From NCBI GenBank assembly GCA_027577595.1, contig JANBRJ010000005.1:310001-374000 (forward strand): a stretch of 64,000 bases of DNA, given 5' to 3'. Origin of the DNA: Coemansia sp. RSA 487. Taxonomy: Eukaryota; Kickxellomycota; Kickxellomycetes; Kickxellales; Kickxellaceae. This document shows, one piece after another, positions 21,077 to 30,140 of the stretch. The position numbers and the translations under genes are program-made. Position 1 is the stretch's first letter. Every line of letters starts with the position of its first letter. The notes below the pieces were generated by a model that was not told the DNA's origin, searched no databases, and was given only the letters and a program-made list of their open reading frames with translations.

Positions 21077-22372
21077 TCAGAAATCCAGCGAGTTCTTTTG
21101 GCCAGGAACAGAGCCACAGCCGGATATCTTGCGTGATTGCAATTGCGGCTCGTCCTGCTTGGAAGGCACCCGCCTTTCGCTGACACCGCCCTCAATCGGC
21201 AGGTGGTATGTCTCTATAGAGAATTTTTTGCGACGCAGCCGGAATGCCAAGTTGTTTGCTGATCCCCCGCCTGTGTTCAGAAGCGACAAGCGGCCCATGG
21301 ATGCTGTCAGTGAATTGAGGCGTGGGAGCTTACGTATGTGCACAAATCCGTGGTACTCTTGCTTCGCATCTGCGTCTTCTTTTGCCTGCCGTGCAACAAT
21401 GTCCGACGGCGTCGCATACACGCCTTCGAATGACTCGAGTTCAATGACGGCGTCGCATAGATGTTCGACACGGCGGACAATTGGCAGCCGCGTGCCAGCG
21501 TCCTCGTAAAGGTGTGCAGGGAAGGAAACCACGCATGTCGCGTACGAATAGCGGAGGAGGCCCCTGAGCGCATGCAGAAATTGCAGGATTGACGTGTCGC
21601 TGTCGCCGCGCCAGAATCCAGACCCCAGCGAACACAGCTCGATCCTTAGGACATTGCGCTCGGCACTCGGCGATTGCACCTTTAGCGAGCTGTAGCCTTC
21701 GGCAATGAGAGTAGAAATTCTGTCCAGCACACATTTGTACATGTCTCCGCCGTGTCTGACATCGGAAGCTGCCATCTCTGCAATCATTTGACAGTCAATG
21801 ATCTCGACCTCTGCCTTTTCGATGACATCTCGTGGCACGCGCATTGACAGGTCAAACTGCTCGCAGAATAGTACCTCTTCTGTTCTTCCGCTTGCGGAAG
21901 TGGTCTTGTTGCCTTCATTGTCTTCGGGATTGACCTTTGGCAAGTGCTTGTACCGCCAGGCGATCCTCATGGCGTCGTCGTCAGCTGGGCCGCCCTTGCC
22001 ATCGCCATTCTGCCTCTGCTGCTCTTTAGCGCGTTGTGCAGAATTGGTTGTGTTGTGTTCGCGCGAAACTCTGGCCCAGCCAGGAATCTGTGTCGCGAGA
22101 TCCACTTCCTGATCAGCATTTACGATGCACAGTTTGTGCCCCGCAGCAATGGCCTGGCTCGAGAAATACGAAAGAAGGGTGTTGCTGTACCCGGTTTTGC
22201 GATCCTCTTCTATCAGCAAAACTCCACCGACTGGCAGTCCTCCTCCCAGCAGATCGTCAAGCGATGGCACACCTGTTGAGATTAGCAGCTGGGCATTGTG
22301 TGGGTTTATTTTTGTGGCAGGCGGTAGCTTAGGTTGGTTCGTCGAGACCCGCTTGCGGAAGGAGCTGCTCAT
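21077..22372 (-). CDS. ELP4: Elongator complex protein 4
   Basis: The protein is 431 residues, close to the yeast Elp4 length (456). It starts MSSSFRKRVSTNQ and enters a RecA-like fold at STGVPSLDDLLGGGLPVGGV. The P-loop position reads EEDRKTGYSNTLLSY and lacks a canonical GKT, as is usual in Elp4. Later landmarks are ELCSLGSGFW, LLRYSYATCVVSFPAHLYED and the C-terminal FRLRRKKFSIETYHLPIEGG, which match the PAXNEB family. Elp4, Elp5 and Elp6 form a hexameric ring that binds tRNA and assists Elongator in wobble-uridine modification. An insertion rich in Gln/Asn/Glu (around residues 105-165) is larger than I expect and looks disordered. It is divergent from the deubiquitinase gene. Confidence 0.92.
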   Translation of the reverse strand: MSSSFRKRVSTNQPKLPPATKINPHNAQLLISTGVPSLDDLLGGGLPVGGVLLIEEDRKTGYSNTLLSYFSSQAIAAGHKLCIVNADQEVDLATQIPGWARVSREHNTTNSAQRAKEQQRQNGDGKGGPADDDAMRIAWRYKHLPKVNPEDNEGNKTTSASGRTEEVLFCEQFDLSMRVPRDVIEKAEVEIIDCQMIAEMAASDVRHGGDMYKCVLDRISTLIAEGYSSLKVQSPSAERNVLRIELCSLGSGFWRGDSDTSILQFLHALRGLLRYSYATCVVSFPAHLYEDAGTRLPIVRRVEHLCDAVIELESFEGVYATPSDIVARQAKEDADAKQEYHGFVHIRKLPRLNSLTASMGRLSLLNTGGGSANNLAFRLRRKKFSIETYHLPIEGGVSERRVPSKQDEPQLQSRKISGCGSVPGQKNSLDF

Positions 22373-22923
22373 TGTTATATTTTCGATTACAAATCCAAAA
22401 AGAATTCGAAGTGGGTAAACCGCAGGAGGTGTTAATGACTACTATATTTTCCAAGCAGCTGAAATAAGGAACCTTGCTTTTTTTTGTTGCAAAAAGGTCT
22501 TTTTTATTATGTATTTTACACTGAAAGAAATAACGGCATACGCTGTTTATGGTCAAATCAGGCGAATATGCACGTGTTTAAAATCAGCCCAAATAAAGCT
22601 GTCACAGCTGCAAATTCAAAATTGTTGAATTTCAAACTCTGACCTAGGTTGGAAATATGTGATGCATTTCTTTTTCTTATTGATTCACTTTTTAATCTCT
22701 TGTAAAGTTTTGTAATCGGTTGCTGTTTTTATTTTTCATTTGGAAAATAGCGAAAGAACTTACCACCCACAACAGGGGCTCTTGTCTCCTGCTCATTTCT
22801 ACATACATTCACTTTTTGCAAAGGGAAATACAGAATTGGGCCCTACATTTTTGCATTAGTCTTTTGCTCTGCTTGTTCTCCCCTGAAATACCTGTATATA
22901 CACACTCCAGCTGAAACGCAGAC
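22373..22923. other. Divergent promoter region ELP4/UBP1
   Basis: This 551-bp AT-rich stretch contains poly-T near 22478-22505. No gene or repeat is seen. Confidence 0.5.
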
Positions 22924-25644
22924 ATGATCTGGTACCACATCCTTGGGCTATATGCAGCTGTGGTGCTGGGGCTGGCTGTTCTTCTACTTGCAACGGCAAA
23001 GGGGCTCTACCGGAGACATTCCAGCCGCAACGGTCGAGGCGAAGTAAGACATTCGCTTCTGGTAAAGGTGTGGCGATGGGTTCGGTTTGTTGCGCGGTGC
23101 GGGAGACGGCGCAAGAAGCGCGCTAAGCCGACCGACAACAGACGCGAGGAGCGGCGGGCGCTACGCAAGCAGCTGCGCGAGGAAGCGGAGGAGTGGCTCA
23201 CCGAGTGGCTGGAAAAGATTGTCGAGCTTGGTGAGGATCTGCTGGATGCGGACTTTGACGACGAGGATGAGGACGACGACTACTACCTGAACGGCGACCA
23301 GGGCTCGAGCGACGAAACCGGCGATGAGCGGCAGGTGGTTATTGGGCTGGTGAACACAGGCAACTCGTGCTTCTTCAACTCGGTGCTTCAGGCGCTGGCG
23401 TCGTCGGAGTGCTTGCAGGGCTACCTGTCGACAATCCTCGAGCGCATGGATGAGATCAACGACCTGTATGATGGGAACATGGTGTCGATGCCCCTTACGG
23501 AGGCGCTTTGGGAGACGCTGACCGATCTCAATGCCGTTGTCAACCGCGACTCGGCCTTCCAGCCGTACGCAGTGATGGCGGCGCTCGGATCGAGCAGGCT
23601 TAACGACCGCGAGCAGCAGGATGCGCAGGAGGCATTCCAGCTTATTTCGACTGCGCTGTCGGATGAGCGTCAGGTATTTGCAGACTTGCAGATCCCATCT
23701 CTACTGAACCCTGGCTTGGTAGGCATTCTTGCAAGCGCTGATGTGCAGAAACCACACGTATTTGCAGTGCCCCCCGGCCTCGAGAGTGTTGGCGCAAAGG
23801 GACTGGCGCGTGTGCGCGCGCTGATGAAGCTCGCCAGCCTTGCTGACCGGCCAACCGAGGGCCAGGTGTTGACGTTTGGACGCCGCCCAGTCATGCAGAA
23901 CCCATTCACTGGCCTTATGGCCAATCGGCTTTCGTGCGCCCAGTGCGGGTACACAGAGGCAGTGCGTCACGTTGCCTTTGACAACGTCCTCCTGTCGCTT
24001 CCGCTGGCTGCCTCGTGCACGCTTGACCAGGCACTGCGCGAATACGTTGCGCTGGAGGAGCTTACAGGCGTCGAATGCCGTAAGTGCACTTTGAGTCTGA
24101 CTCTGCGCAACCTGATTTCGGACATTCGATTTGCCACAAACTGGCTGGCGGAGAACCCACGCTACAGTGCCGACAAGCACAGCAGCGATGCCGAGTGCGA
24201 TTCAGCCAATGCCAGTCTCGGTTCAGCAAAGCAACGTGCAAGAGCACGGCGGCGGGCAGACCGCGCAGAGAGTGTGTGGCGTCGGGCAGTTCTTAACCAC
24301 GAAAGCAAAGATGGCAACCGTGAAACCTACGACTCTGACTCTGACTCTGACTCTGGCCTGGACTCGGATGTGAACAGTGCAAGCGATACCCACGAAAAGG
24401 GCGATGTGGATGGCAGGTACACGAGAAATCATAGTCACAACATGGCCGAGTACCCGCTTGATCCGTCCAAGCAGCAAATAGATCGCAAAAACAACTTGCC
24501 GCCGCCGTCGCTTGTAAATGTGCCGCAGATAGTCAAGCGGCTTCGCGAGAGTGCAGACAAAGTCGCCAAGGCGCTGCGCTTTGACGTACAATGCCCGCTT
24601 CCTGGAATAACACTACACAAGGCATACAGCCCGCTCAGAACTAAGCAGATAGCCTTTGCCAAGCTCCCACCATGCCTTTGCCTTCACCTGTCGCGCTCGG
24701 CTATCACACCAGATGGGTACGTTGTAAAGAACCCTTGCCATGTGCGCTTTCCCGAATACCTTGACGTTTCCCTGTACACAACAAGCGGAAACCTCAAGGT
24801 GAATCCAAAGGAGTCGATTATCGACGAGCAGGCTCACCCAGACAGCAACGTGCAGCTGAGTCGGCGAGCTAAAGACGCTGCCGACGCGCTTGGCCAGACC
24901 ATAGATCCCCAGTTTGTCTATCGGCTTCAGGCCGTTGTTGTGCACATCGGGTCGCATTCTTACGGACACTTTATTACCTACAGACGCAAACCCCAGCCTC
25001 CAACCCGCTCTGGAGTCAACACGCCACGATACAGAAGCAGCTCATCCGTGTCGCTTTCTCATTACAACACAACCACTGCTGGAATGCAGCCCTTGGACAA
25101 GCGCCAAACGATGTCCACAACGCCTATGCCTGCGGAGACAGCGGATGGTCTACGACGACGTCGGATTGTTGGCGGCAGCTCTAACGACAGAGACTTGAGC
25201 GACTCTTCTGGCATAGACAGCGTGTTGCCTTCTGGACCTTCTGTTGGATCTGCTAGGCCAAAGAGATCATGGCGTGTTGCAGACGCAATGACTGCGGAGT
25301 GGTACCTGATATCTGATGAAGATGTTCAAGCGGTGACGCTGCCAGAGGTTCTCAATGCCAATCCTTACCTCCTCATATACGAGCGTGTTGATGGTCCACC
25401 CATGACAGGCTACAGCGGGTCATCAAATATAATCCCGTCATTGAGTAACCTGCGTAACCTGGCAAGACGGTCCGCCAGCGCTCAGTCTGCGCCGCAAACA
25501 ACGACCGCCACCAGCGAAGCCGTCGATGCAGCGGAAAACGGCGGCTTATCATCGCCAGCTATGCTTGCCCAAGATCCTACTTTTGAGAACGAAAAGGCAC
25601 CACCATTGTCATCTACACCGCCGCGCCTTGTCCAAATACAGTGA
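22924..25644 (+). CDS. UBP1: Membrane-anchored ubiquitin-specific protease (Ubp1/USP30-like)
   Basis: The protein is 906 residues and intronless. Residues ~5-27 form one hydrophobic membrane segment (GLYAAVVLGLAVLLLATAKG) followed by a very basic stretch, so a signal-anchor with the catalytic domain in the cytosol is likely. The Cys box NTGNSCFFNSVLQAL gives catalytic C149. The His box HIGSHSYGHFITY gives H682, and EWYLISDEDV holds the final conserved region. Paired CxxC motifs (SCAQCGY, VECRKC) form the USP finger zinc site. USP30 and yeast Ubp1 share this architecture; USP30 sits on mitochondria and peroxisomes, yeast Ubp1 on ER/cytosol. Large acidic and Ser-rich insertions interrupt the catalytic domain, including a SerAsp repeat near residues 470-480. 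Localisation is not decided by sequence. Confidence 0.9.
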   Translation: MIWYHILGLYAAVVLGLAVLLLATAKGLYRRHSSRNGRGEVRHSLLVKVWRWVRFVARCGRRRKKRAKPTDNRREERRALRKQLREEAEEWLTEWLEKIVELGEDLLDADFDDEDEDDDYYLNGDQGSSDETGDERQVVIGLVNTGNSCFFNSVLQALASSECLQGYLSTILERMDEINDLYDGNMVSMPLTEALWETLTDLNAVVNRDSAFQPYAVMAALGSSRLNDREQQDAQEAFQLISTALSDERQVFADLQIPSLLNPGLVGILASADVQKPHVFAVPPGLESVGAKGLARVRALMKLASLADRPTEGQVLTFGRRPVMQNPFTGLMANRLSCAQCGYTEAVRHVAFDNVLLSLPLAASCTLDQALREYVALEELTGVECRKCTLSLTLRNLISDIRFATNWLAENPRYSADKHSSDAECDSANASLGSAKQRARARRRADRAESVWRRAVLNHESKDGNRETYDSDSDSDSGLDSDVNSASDTHEKGDVDGRYTRNHSHNMAEYPLDPSKQQIDRKNNLPPPSLVNVPQIVKRLRESADKVAKALRFDVQCPLPGITLHKAYSPLRTKQIAFAKLPPCLCLHLSRSAITPDGYVVKNPCHVRFPEYLDVSLYTTSGNLKVNPKESIIDEQAHPDSNVQLSRRAKDAADALGQTIDPQFVYRLQAVVVHIGSHSYGHFITYRRKPQPPTRSGVNTPRYRSSSSVSLSHYNTTTAGMQPLDKRQTMSTTPMPAETADGLRRRRIVGGSSNDRDLSDSSGIDSVLPSGPSVGSARPKRSWRVADAMTAEWYLISDEDVQAVTLPEVLNANPYLLIYERVDGPPMTGYSGSSNIIPSLSNLRNLARRSASAQSAPQTTTATSEAVDAAENGGLSSPAMLAQDPTFENEKAPPLSSTPPRLVQIQ

Positions 25645-26759
25645 TGAGTCGATGTTTTTTTTCCCTTTTGACAATGTGAAGCAAATATTTATTGTGTAAA
25701 CCTTGATTAATATTGGGGAATTCTTCTAAAGCGACTTTTGCAACTTTCTTCCCTTATTGTTTGTCTGGATTCTTGTAAACTATGTAAACTATAACTTGTC
25801 CATTATAAATTATAAAATAAGTTATTGAGAGAAAGGATCAAGGTATCCCTCTTCGTGCAATAGCTAAACGTTTAGGCTTGCTTGTGCGGACTGTGTAAGC
25901 CTTGCTCAAGCATTTTGATGAGTGTGAGACAACATAGCCTAAACCAAAGAGCGGCAGGAAACCAAAGATCAACAGACGTACACGACAACACACTGTGAAT
26001 ATAGCGAAGAAGGATCCGAGAATAGCAAACAAACAGATCATATGAGATTTAGCGCTCGATATTTGTCACCAGTATGTTGGAAAGATTATGAAACACGAAG
26101 GCATCGTTTCTAGGGTAGCAAGGAAGAAGCATATACGCCTAAACTGGCGGCTATGACAAAGAACAAAATCACAGCACTTGTAGAAGGAAATGTTCGTATA
26201 CACACATCAAACGCTTCCTATGAATATCGTCAGTTGCAAGGTATTGGAAATCAATATGGCCAGCGAATTCTCCTGACCTCAACCCAATTGAAAATGTGTG
26301 GGGGAGTTTAAGCACATATCTTCCAAGCAACTAACAAGATACTTGCCACGTAATGGCAAGGGAACACTCCTTGGCAAACTCTGGAACATCAATATAGAGT
26401 ATATCAATAAATTAATCAAAAACATGCCTAAGCACATGATGGTCACTGAAAAGAAAAGTTGAGCAGAAAAAATTGGCTTGCCACTGTAGCCCGATAGTTT
26501 TGTCTTAGTTTTAACTTGCTCTATAGTCGTCCAATTTATGAGCTAGGATAAATGCAAAAAAGACGCTATGACAAAAACAACATTGAAAAATCGTATCGTG
26601 TGATTTCTGCCCATAGATTTTTGGATTCGAAAATACAAATACACGGGGAGATTTTGCCAGAAATTGCGGGTGGTTTTTTAGAGATGGCTAATAATAACAG
26701 ACGCACATATCATCGTTTTATATCAGATATTCGACATACATATATACATACAACGCAAA
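25645..26759. other. Intergenic region with DNA transposon relic upstream of LSM5
   Basis: The 1115-bp AT-rich gap between UBP1 and LSM5 is mostly occupied by a decayed Tc1/mariner element. The last ~270 bp before LSM5 show nothing recognisable and must include or adjoin the LSM5 promoter. Confidence 0.6.
25834..26486 (+). mobile_element. Tc1/mariner DNA transposon relic
   Basis: Translating the plus strand across frames gives an ordered series of Tc1/mariner transposase landmarks. First come paired helix-turn-helix motifs (IPLRAIAKRLGLLVRTV, then KSGRKPKINRRTRQHTVNIA). Next is IVSRVARKKHIRLN, then the signature WPANSPDLNPIENVWGSL near 26250-26305. The terminal helix YINKLIKNMPKHMMVTEKK ends at a stop near 26461. 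Several internal stops and at least two frame changes are present, and the segment between RLN and WPANSPD is far too short, so the first two catalytic Asp residues are missing. The sequence at 26461-26486 reads outward as a CAGTGGCAAGCC-type terminal inverted repeat, followed by TA, the expected target duplication. No matching left end is seen. The copy is dead and old. Confidence 0.85.
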
Positions 26760-27225
26760 ATGGCAACTTCACAGCTCCTTCCACTAGGTTAGTTTAGGAT
26801 AGCAGTCCATGATCTTCTCCAGGCGCAGCATTTTACCTGCAGCAACATGAAACTAAACTCGGCTTGCAGCCTAGGGCACTTTGAGACTTTGTAGAGCTTA
26901 TTGACAAATGCATTGGGTCGCGGATCTGGGTTATAATGAAGTCGGAGAAGGAGTTTGTCGGAACGCTTCTGGGATTCGACGACTATGTCAACATGGTTCT
27001 TGAGGACGTCACAGAGTTTGAGACTGTTGGAGAGTCGAAAAAAGTCAATCGCCTTGAGCAAATCCTGCTCAACGGAAACAACATCTGTATGCTTGTTCCA
27101 GGAGGAGAGTAAGTAAACTTCTACATCAGTGTTATTGCGTTCGTGAATTATGACTACCACTCAGCTTCTAAAGTCAGCTTTTCTTTTGTTTTATTTGCAT
27201 CCTGTAGAGGCCCAAGCGTTTGAGG
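26760..27225 (+). CDS. LSM5: U6 snRNA-associated Sm-like protein LSm5
   Basis: Three exons, 26760-26787, 26895-27108 and 27210-27225, join in phase to 85 residues (human LSM5 has 91). Exon 1 codes MATSQLLPL. Exon 2 carries both Sm motifs: [39 protein letters not shown] and the Sm2 signature [16 protein letters not shown]. The 16-nt terminal coding exon adds GPSV-stop, matching the human ending GGEGPEV. If the second intron is retained, an in-frame TAA follows GGE at once, so both forms yield nearly the same protein. LSm5 is part of the Lsm2-8 ring on U6 snRNA and the Lsm1-7 decay ring. The opposite strand carries an unrelated 123-codon frame that should not be annotated. Confidence 0.93.
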
Positions 27226-27326
27226 AACAGTACAATTTTGTAAAACAGTATTGTTTTTTTCGCAAATAAAGAATGGGATGGTTGTAGGTACATGTTTCCC
27301 TAGATGCAAATTATTATTTCTACTTT

Positions 27327-27899
27327 TCAGCCCGAAAGGTAAATGCTGCCAATATCGCGCCATTCTTCGCATGGGCCTGTGGTCTGAACAACATGGATCT
27401 CTGGAGCAAAAAATGACAGCTGCTCAATATCCTCGGGAAGTTTGCTGTTGACATCTGCTGCTATCTCCTCACGCTTGGCACTAGTATAGTCACCGTACAC
27501 CAGACTGGCGTGCGGGTAGAAATCTAGCTGGTTCGTTGCGTTCCAGTGCTGCCGCGCAATGCCGTTTGCTAGAGCGAGAGCTGGATTTCCCTGCTCCTCC
27601 AGCAACACGCATTGATGATACTTGCAACCTGTAGCCACACTGCTCGCCTTGAAGGGAATACCAACACGAAGTGTCTCTTTACATAGCTCTCCATGCAGCT
27701 TGGCGACATAATCACGGACCTGTGCGAGCGCATCGCCGTCGCTACTGGCGATGACTGGTGAAAATAGAGTTGCGTGTGGGCTGAAAAGGGGTGCACCAAG
27801 GGTCTTTGTGTAGTGCGTTATTATGCCACTAAGGTGTGCTTGTGCACTGCTGCCGGCCAAAGGACATAGCCACAGTGAATATTTTCTATGCGACGACAT
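27327..27899 (-). CDS. CPD1: 2H phosphoesterase, CPD1-like cyclic nucleotide phosphodiesterase
   Basis: The protein has 190 residues from the ATG at 27899 (MSSHRKYSLWLCPLAGS). The two HxT/S catalytic motifs of the 2H superfamily are present: PHATLFSPV near residue 42 and FYPHASLVYGD near residue 133. The length and the SLWLCP start match yeast Cpd1 and plant CPDase, which hydrolyse ADP-ribose 1'',2''-cyclic phosphate made during tRNA splicing. A frame extending seven codons upstream to another ATG is possible but unsupported. The gene converges on LSM5 with about 100 bp between stops. Confidence 0.85.
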   Translation of the reverse strand: MSSHRKYSLWLCPLAGSSAQAHLSGIITHYTKTLGAPLFSPHATLFSPVIASSDGDALAQVRDYVAKLHGELCKETLRVGIPFKASSVATGCKYHQCVLLEEQGNPALALANGIARQHWNATNQLDFYPHASLVYGDYTSAKREEIAADVNSKLPEDIEQLSFFAPEIHVVQTTGPCEEWRDIGSIYLSG

Positions 27900-28056
27900 G
27901 TTATATGTATGGAGACACAAGAAAATAATATGTGGATATGTTTGTTGACAGCAGATGAGAGATCGTGTGTTGGTTGATTGATTAGGGCACGAAATGAGTG
28001 GACCACTTTACTTATGGATTTCGACAAACGTCTAATAGATAAATAAAAAAATATAA

Positions 28057-29007
28057 CTAGCAGTCTATGGTAACATATTCCATGCTTATTGGATATTCTG
28101 ATGACCCGCACAGAGCTACACCATAGCACCCTCTAAGTGGAGCTGTTTGCGGGCTGGATCCAGCCACTCTGCGGAGTGCAATGCGGTGGGTGGAGATTCG
28201 GCTCCACACGTCGCCATCCATCGAAGCTGGCCACCGAGCTGCTGCGTTCCTGCCACTGCCGCCGTCACTGCTCGCTGTGGATGTGGACAGCACCGACGTA
28301 GCTTTTGCCTGGCTGACAAGAACAACTGTAATATTACGTTTGGATGCAATCTGTGAAATAAGCGAGGCTGCCGCTGCCTGGAGCGCCTGTCGACGTAGCA
28401 GATCGTCGGAGAACGACGCCAGAAATGGCCAGCTCACTGTATTTATAATAAGGAGCCCAACGCGTCCGTCCATTCTGCTGCAAACGTTGTCAAAGGACAT
28501 AAGAAACGCCATCAGCTCGTGTGCGGCATAAACACGAAATACACTGATCTTGTCCAGCGTCCCCTGGCAGATCTTTTCGGCTGCAGTGGCAGAAAACGAC
28601 CCCACACAATCCACATACACAGCGCGCATCCCAGTGCCATGAGACAATGTGGAAAGCTGCACTGCCATACACAACTGTAAACAAAGCTGTGCTTGTCCGC
28701 TGCCTGGATCGCCCAGGACTTCGACAATGCTACCCAGACGCAATCCGTATCCACCCAGTAACGTGTCCAGTGCATCCAGTCTTGTCAGGAAATGGTGCTG
28801 TGACCTGCGCTGCTGAATATGCGACCAAGCGGTGACACGCTTTGGTTCGGGCTGCGCTTTTAGCAGTGACTTTATCCGCAGCAGCGTAGTATCTTTGCCA
28901 TCTTCACAGCGTTCCTCATCAATGTCGGCAACAGTGCGGTATCCGTTCCGAATCAACCACTCCTGAGACGACGCCGATATAGGCAGCGACAAGACACTTT
29001 GTGGCAT
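28057..29007 (-). CDS. RAD51 paralog with degenerate ATPase motifs (RAD51C-like pseudo-ATPase)
   Basis: This intronless 316-residue protein follows the Rad51-paralog layout. A short helical N-terminal domain (NGYRTVADIDEE) and a linker lead to the core entry LDALDTLLGGYGLRLGSIVEV. The Walker A position reads GDPGSGQAQL: the invariant Lys is Q105 and the Thr/Ser is A106. The Walker B position reads GLLIINTVSWPF, with Asn in place of the usual Asp. The later NITVVLVSQ strand, equivalent to RecA motif 3, is kept. The fold looks intact and the frame is open, so this is not an obvious pseudogene. RAD51C is my best match because of the xxSWPF/AFPF-like run after Walker B, but RAD51D or a Shu-type paralog is possible. 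Family roles are mediating Rad51 filament assembly in homologous recombination. Confidence 0.75.
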   Translation of the reverse strand: MPQSVLSLPISASSQEWLIRNGYRTVADIDEERCEDGKDTTLLRIKSLLKAQPEPKRVTAWSHIQQRRSQHHFLTRLDALDTLLGGYGLRLGSIVEVLGDPGSGQAQLCLQLCMAVQLSTLSHGTGMRAVYVDCVGSFSATAAEKICQGTLDKISVFRVYAAHELMAFLMSFDNVCSRMDGRVGLLIINTVSWPFLASFSDDLLRRQALQAAAASLISQIASKRNITVVLVSQAKATSVLSTSTASSDGGSGRNAAARWPASMDGDVWSRISTHRIALRRVAGSSPQTAPLRGCYGVALCGSSEYPISMEYVTIDC

Positions 29008-29110
29008 AGTAGTTAATAAGTATAAAAATTGTTGTTTTGAGAACGGTGAGGATAAAAGAAAAAGATGCTACTTGTAACCGCAGCACAAACGTTTTTATCA
29101 GCCAACACAT

Positions 29111-29120
29111 ATCACGTGAT
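29111..29120. promoter_or_regulatory. Palindromic CACGTG E-box
   Basis: The sequence ATCACGTGAT is a perfect 10-bp palindrome about 105 bp upstream of the RAD51-like start codon and just downstream of the neighbouring stop. TCACGTGA is the classic site for bHLH factors such as Cbf1 and Pho4. Its use here is inferred only from position and symmetry. Confidence 0.35.
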
Positions 29121-29168
29121 AAACAAGCAAATAGAGTGGTAATATCCAAATACAAAAAGGCTAAAGCG

Positions 29169-29834
29169 TCACAAAATGTCATCGAGAAAGGCTTCCAAGT
29201 CGTCTGCGGGCTTTTGAACCTTGGCCGGTTGCCGTGGGGGTTCCTGCCTCTTTGGTGCTTTAAATGAAGGTGCGGGATTTGTTTGGAGGCTTGGTGCAAG
29301 ACTAGTAGAGGGGATAGTAGTTGAGGAAGTCAAAGGTTTCGTAGCGTACTTTTGCTGAGGGGTTGTGTTTTGTCGAGGGTTAGAATTAGGAGGCGGCACC
29401 GGAAATTCCACAGCCAGATCATCTTTAAACCCTAGAAGCTTATTGAGCGGCGTTTCATGCGAAGAATGCGCAAGGCTCGTTACCAAGAGACCCGTGTCGA
29501 CGTCTATTAGCTGGTTCCAAATCCCCTCAGTATACTTATCAAGCTCTTCAGAGTCAATCTCCTCTTGCAGTTTGAAAAATGCGGTATTGGATGTCTGTTG
29601 GTGGTTTGTTGAGCTTATAGAGTTCGATTCATCCTTTAGGTACTCTAGAAACTCTTTCGCTTCATGTTGGGAAAAATCAACAGCATCGTCCGTTTTTTGG
29701 TCGCCGGGCGGTTCGTCAAACTGTGGCTGCTCTGGTATCGCTGCAATACGGTGTTCGTTTCTTATTTTCCGCGACTCTCCACTTTTTGCTTGGTACCGAC
29801 GACTAGCCTTTTGCTTGTGTGGATCTGGGCGCAT
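29169..29834 (-). CDS. Unrecognised disordered protein with acidic C-terminal helix (weakly Aven-like)
   Basis: The protein is 221 residues from an ATG at 29834. I do not recognise it with confidence. The N-terminus is basic (KQKASRRYQAKSGESRKIRNEH). The middle has a helical stretch (EELDKYTEGIWNQLIDVDTG) and a short conserved-looking LNKLLGFKDDLAVEF. A Pro/Thr/Gln-rich linker follows. The last 11 residues DDLEAFLDDIL form an acidic amphipathic motif. A short LLGF-type motif plus an acidic Leu/Asp C-terminus recalls the cell-death regulator Aven family, but the match is too weak to assign. The arrangement also resembles adaptor or coactivator peptides. It lies in tandem with the RAD51-like gene, 161 bp downstream. 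Confidence 0.6.
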   Translation of the reverse strand: MRPDPHKQKASRRYQAKSGESRKIRNEHRIAAIPEQPQFDEPPGDQKTDDAVDFSQHEAKEFLEYLKDESNSISSTNHQQTSNTAFFKLQEEIDSEELDKYTEGIWNQLIDVDTGLLVTSLAHSSHETPLNKLLGFKDDLAVEFPVPPPNSNPRQNTTPQQKYATKPLTSSTTIPSTSLAPSLQTNPAPSFKAPKRQEPPRQPAKVQKPADDLEAFLDDIL

Positions 29835-30140
29835 CCTTGTTCTTATCTATGACGCTTGGAGAGATCGAATATAATGATGCTAAAATAAATACTAGGAAAT
29901 ACATGAGGATTATATTTACTTGCACGGCGTAACACGTCTGCAGCAATTTTGTTAGGAGTGGTCAGTAGCAGAGGTAAATGTTTTTAGGGGCTTTATCACG
30001 GGATTGAAAATGGCAAATGTACTCGCCACAGACAAAACCGAGGTTTTTTCTTGCCGTCTTTTTGTGGCGTTCTGTAGTTAACAAAAATGCTGATAAGATG
30101 ATGGTTTTATTCTTGGCAATAGCGCCAAAAGAGAGGCTTT
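29835..30140. other. Intergenic region
   Basis: This 306-bp AT-rich stretch lies between two minus-strand genes. It should contain the promoter of the unnamed gene and the 3' end of the DUF202 gene. Nothing else is seen. Confidence 0.45.

Noticed and set aside
26789-27160. 123-codon minus-strand frame
   Set aside because: The plus strand of the same interval encodes LSM5 with both Sm motifs.
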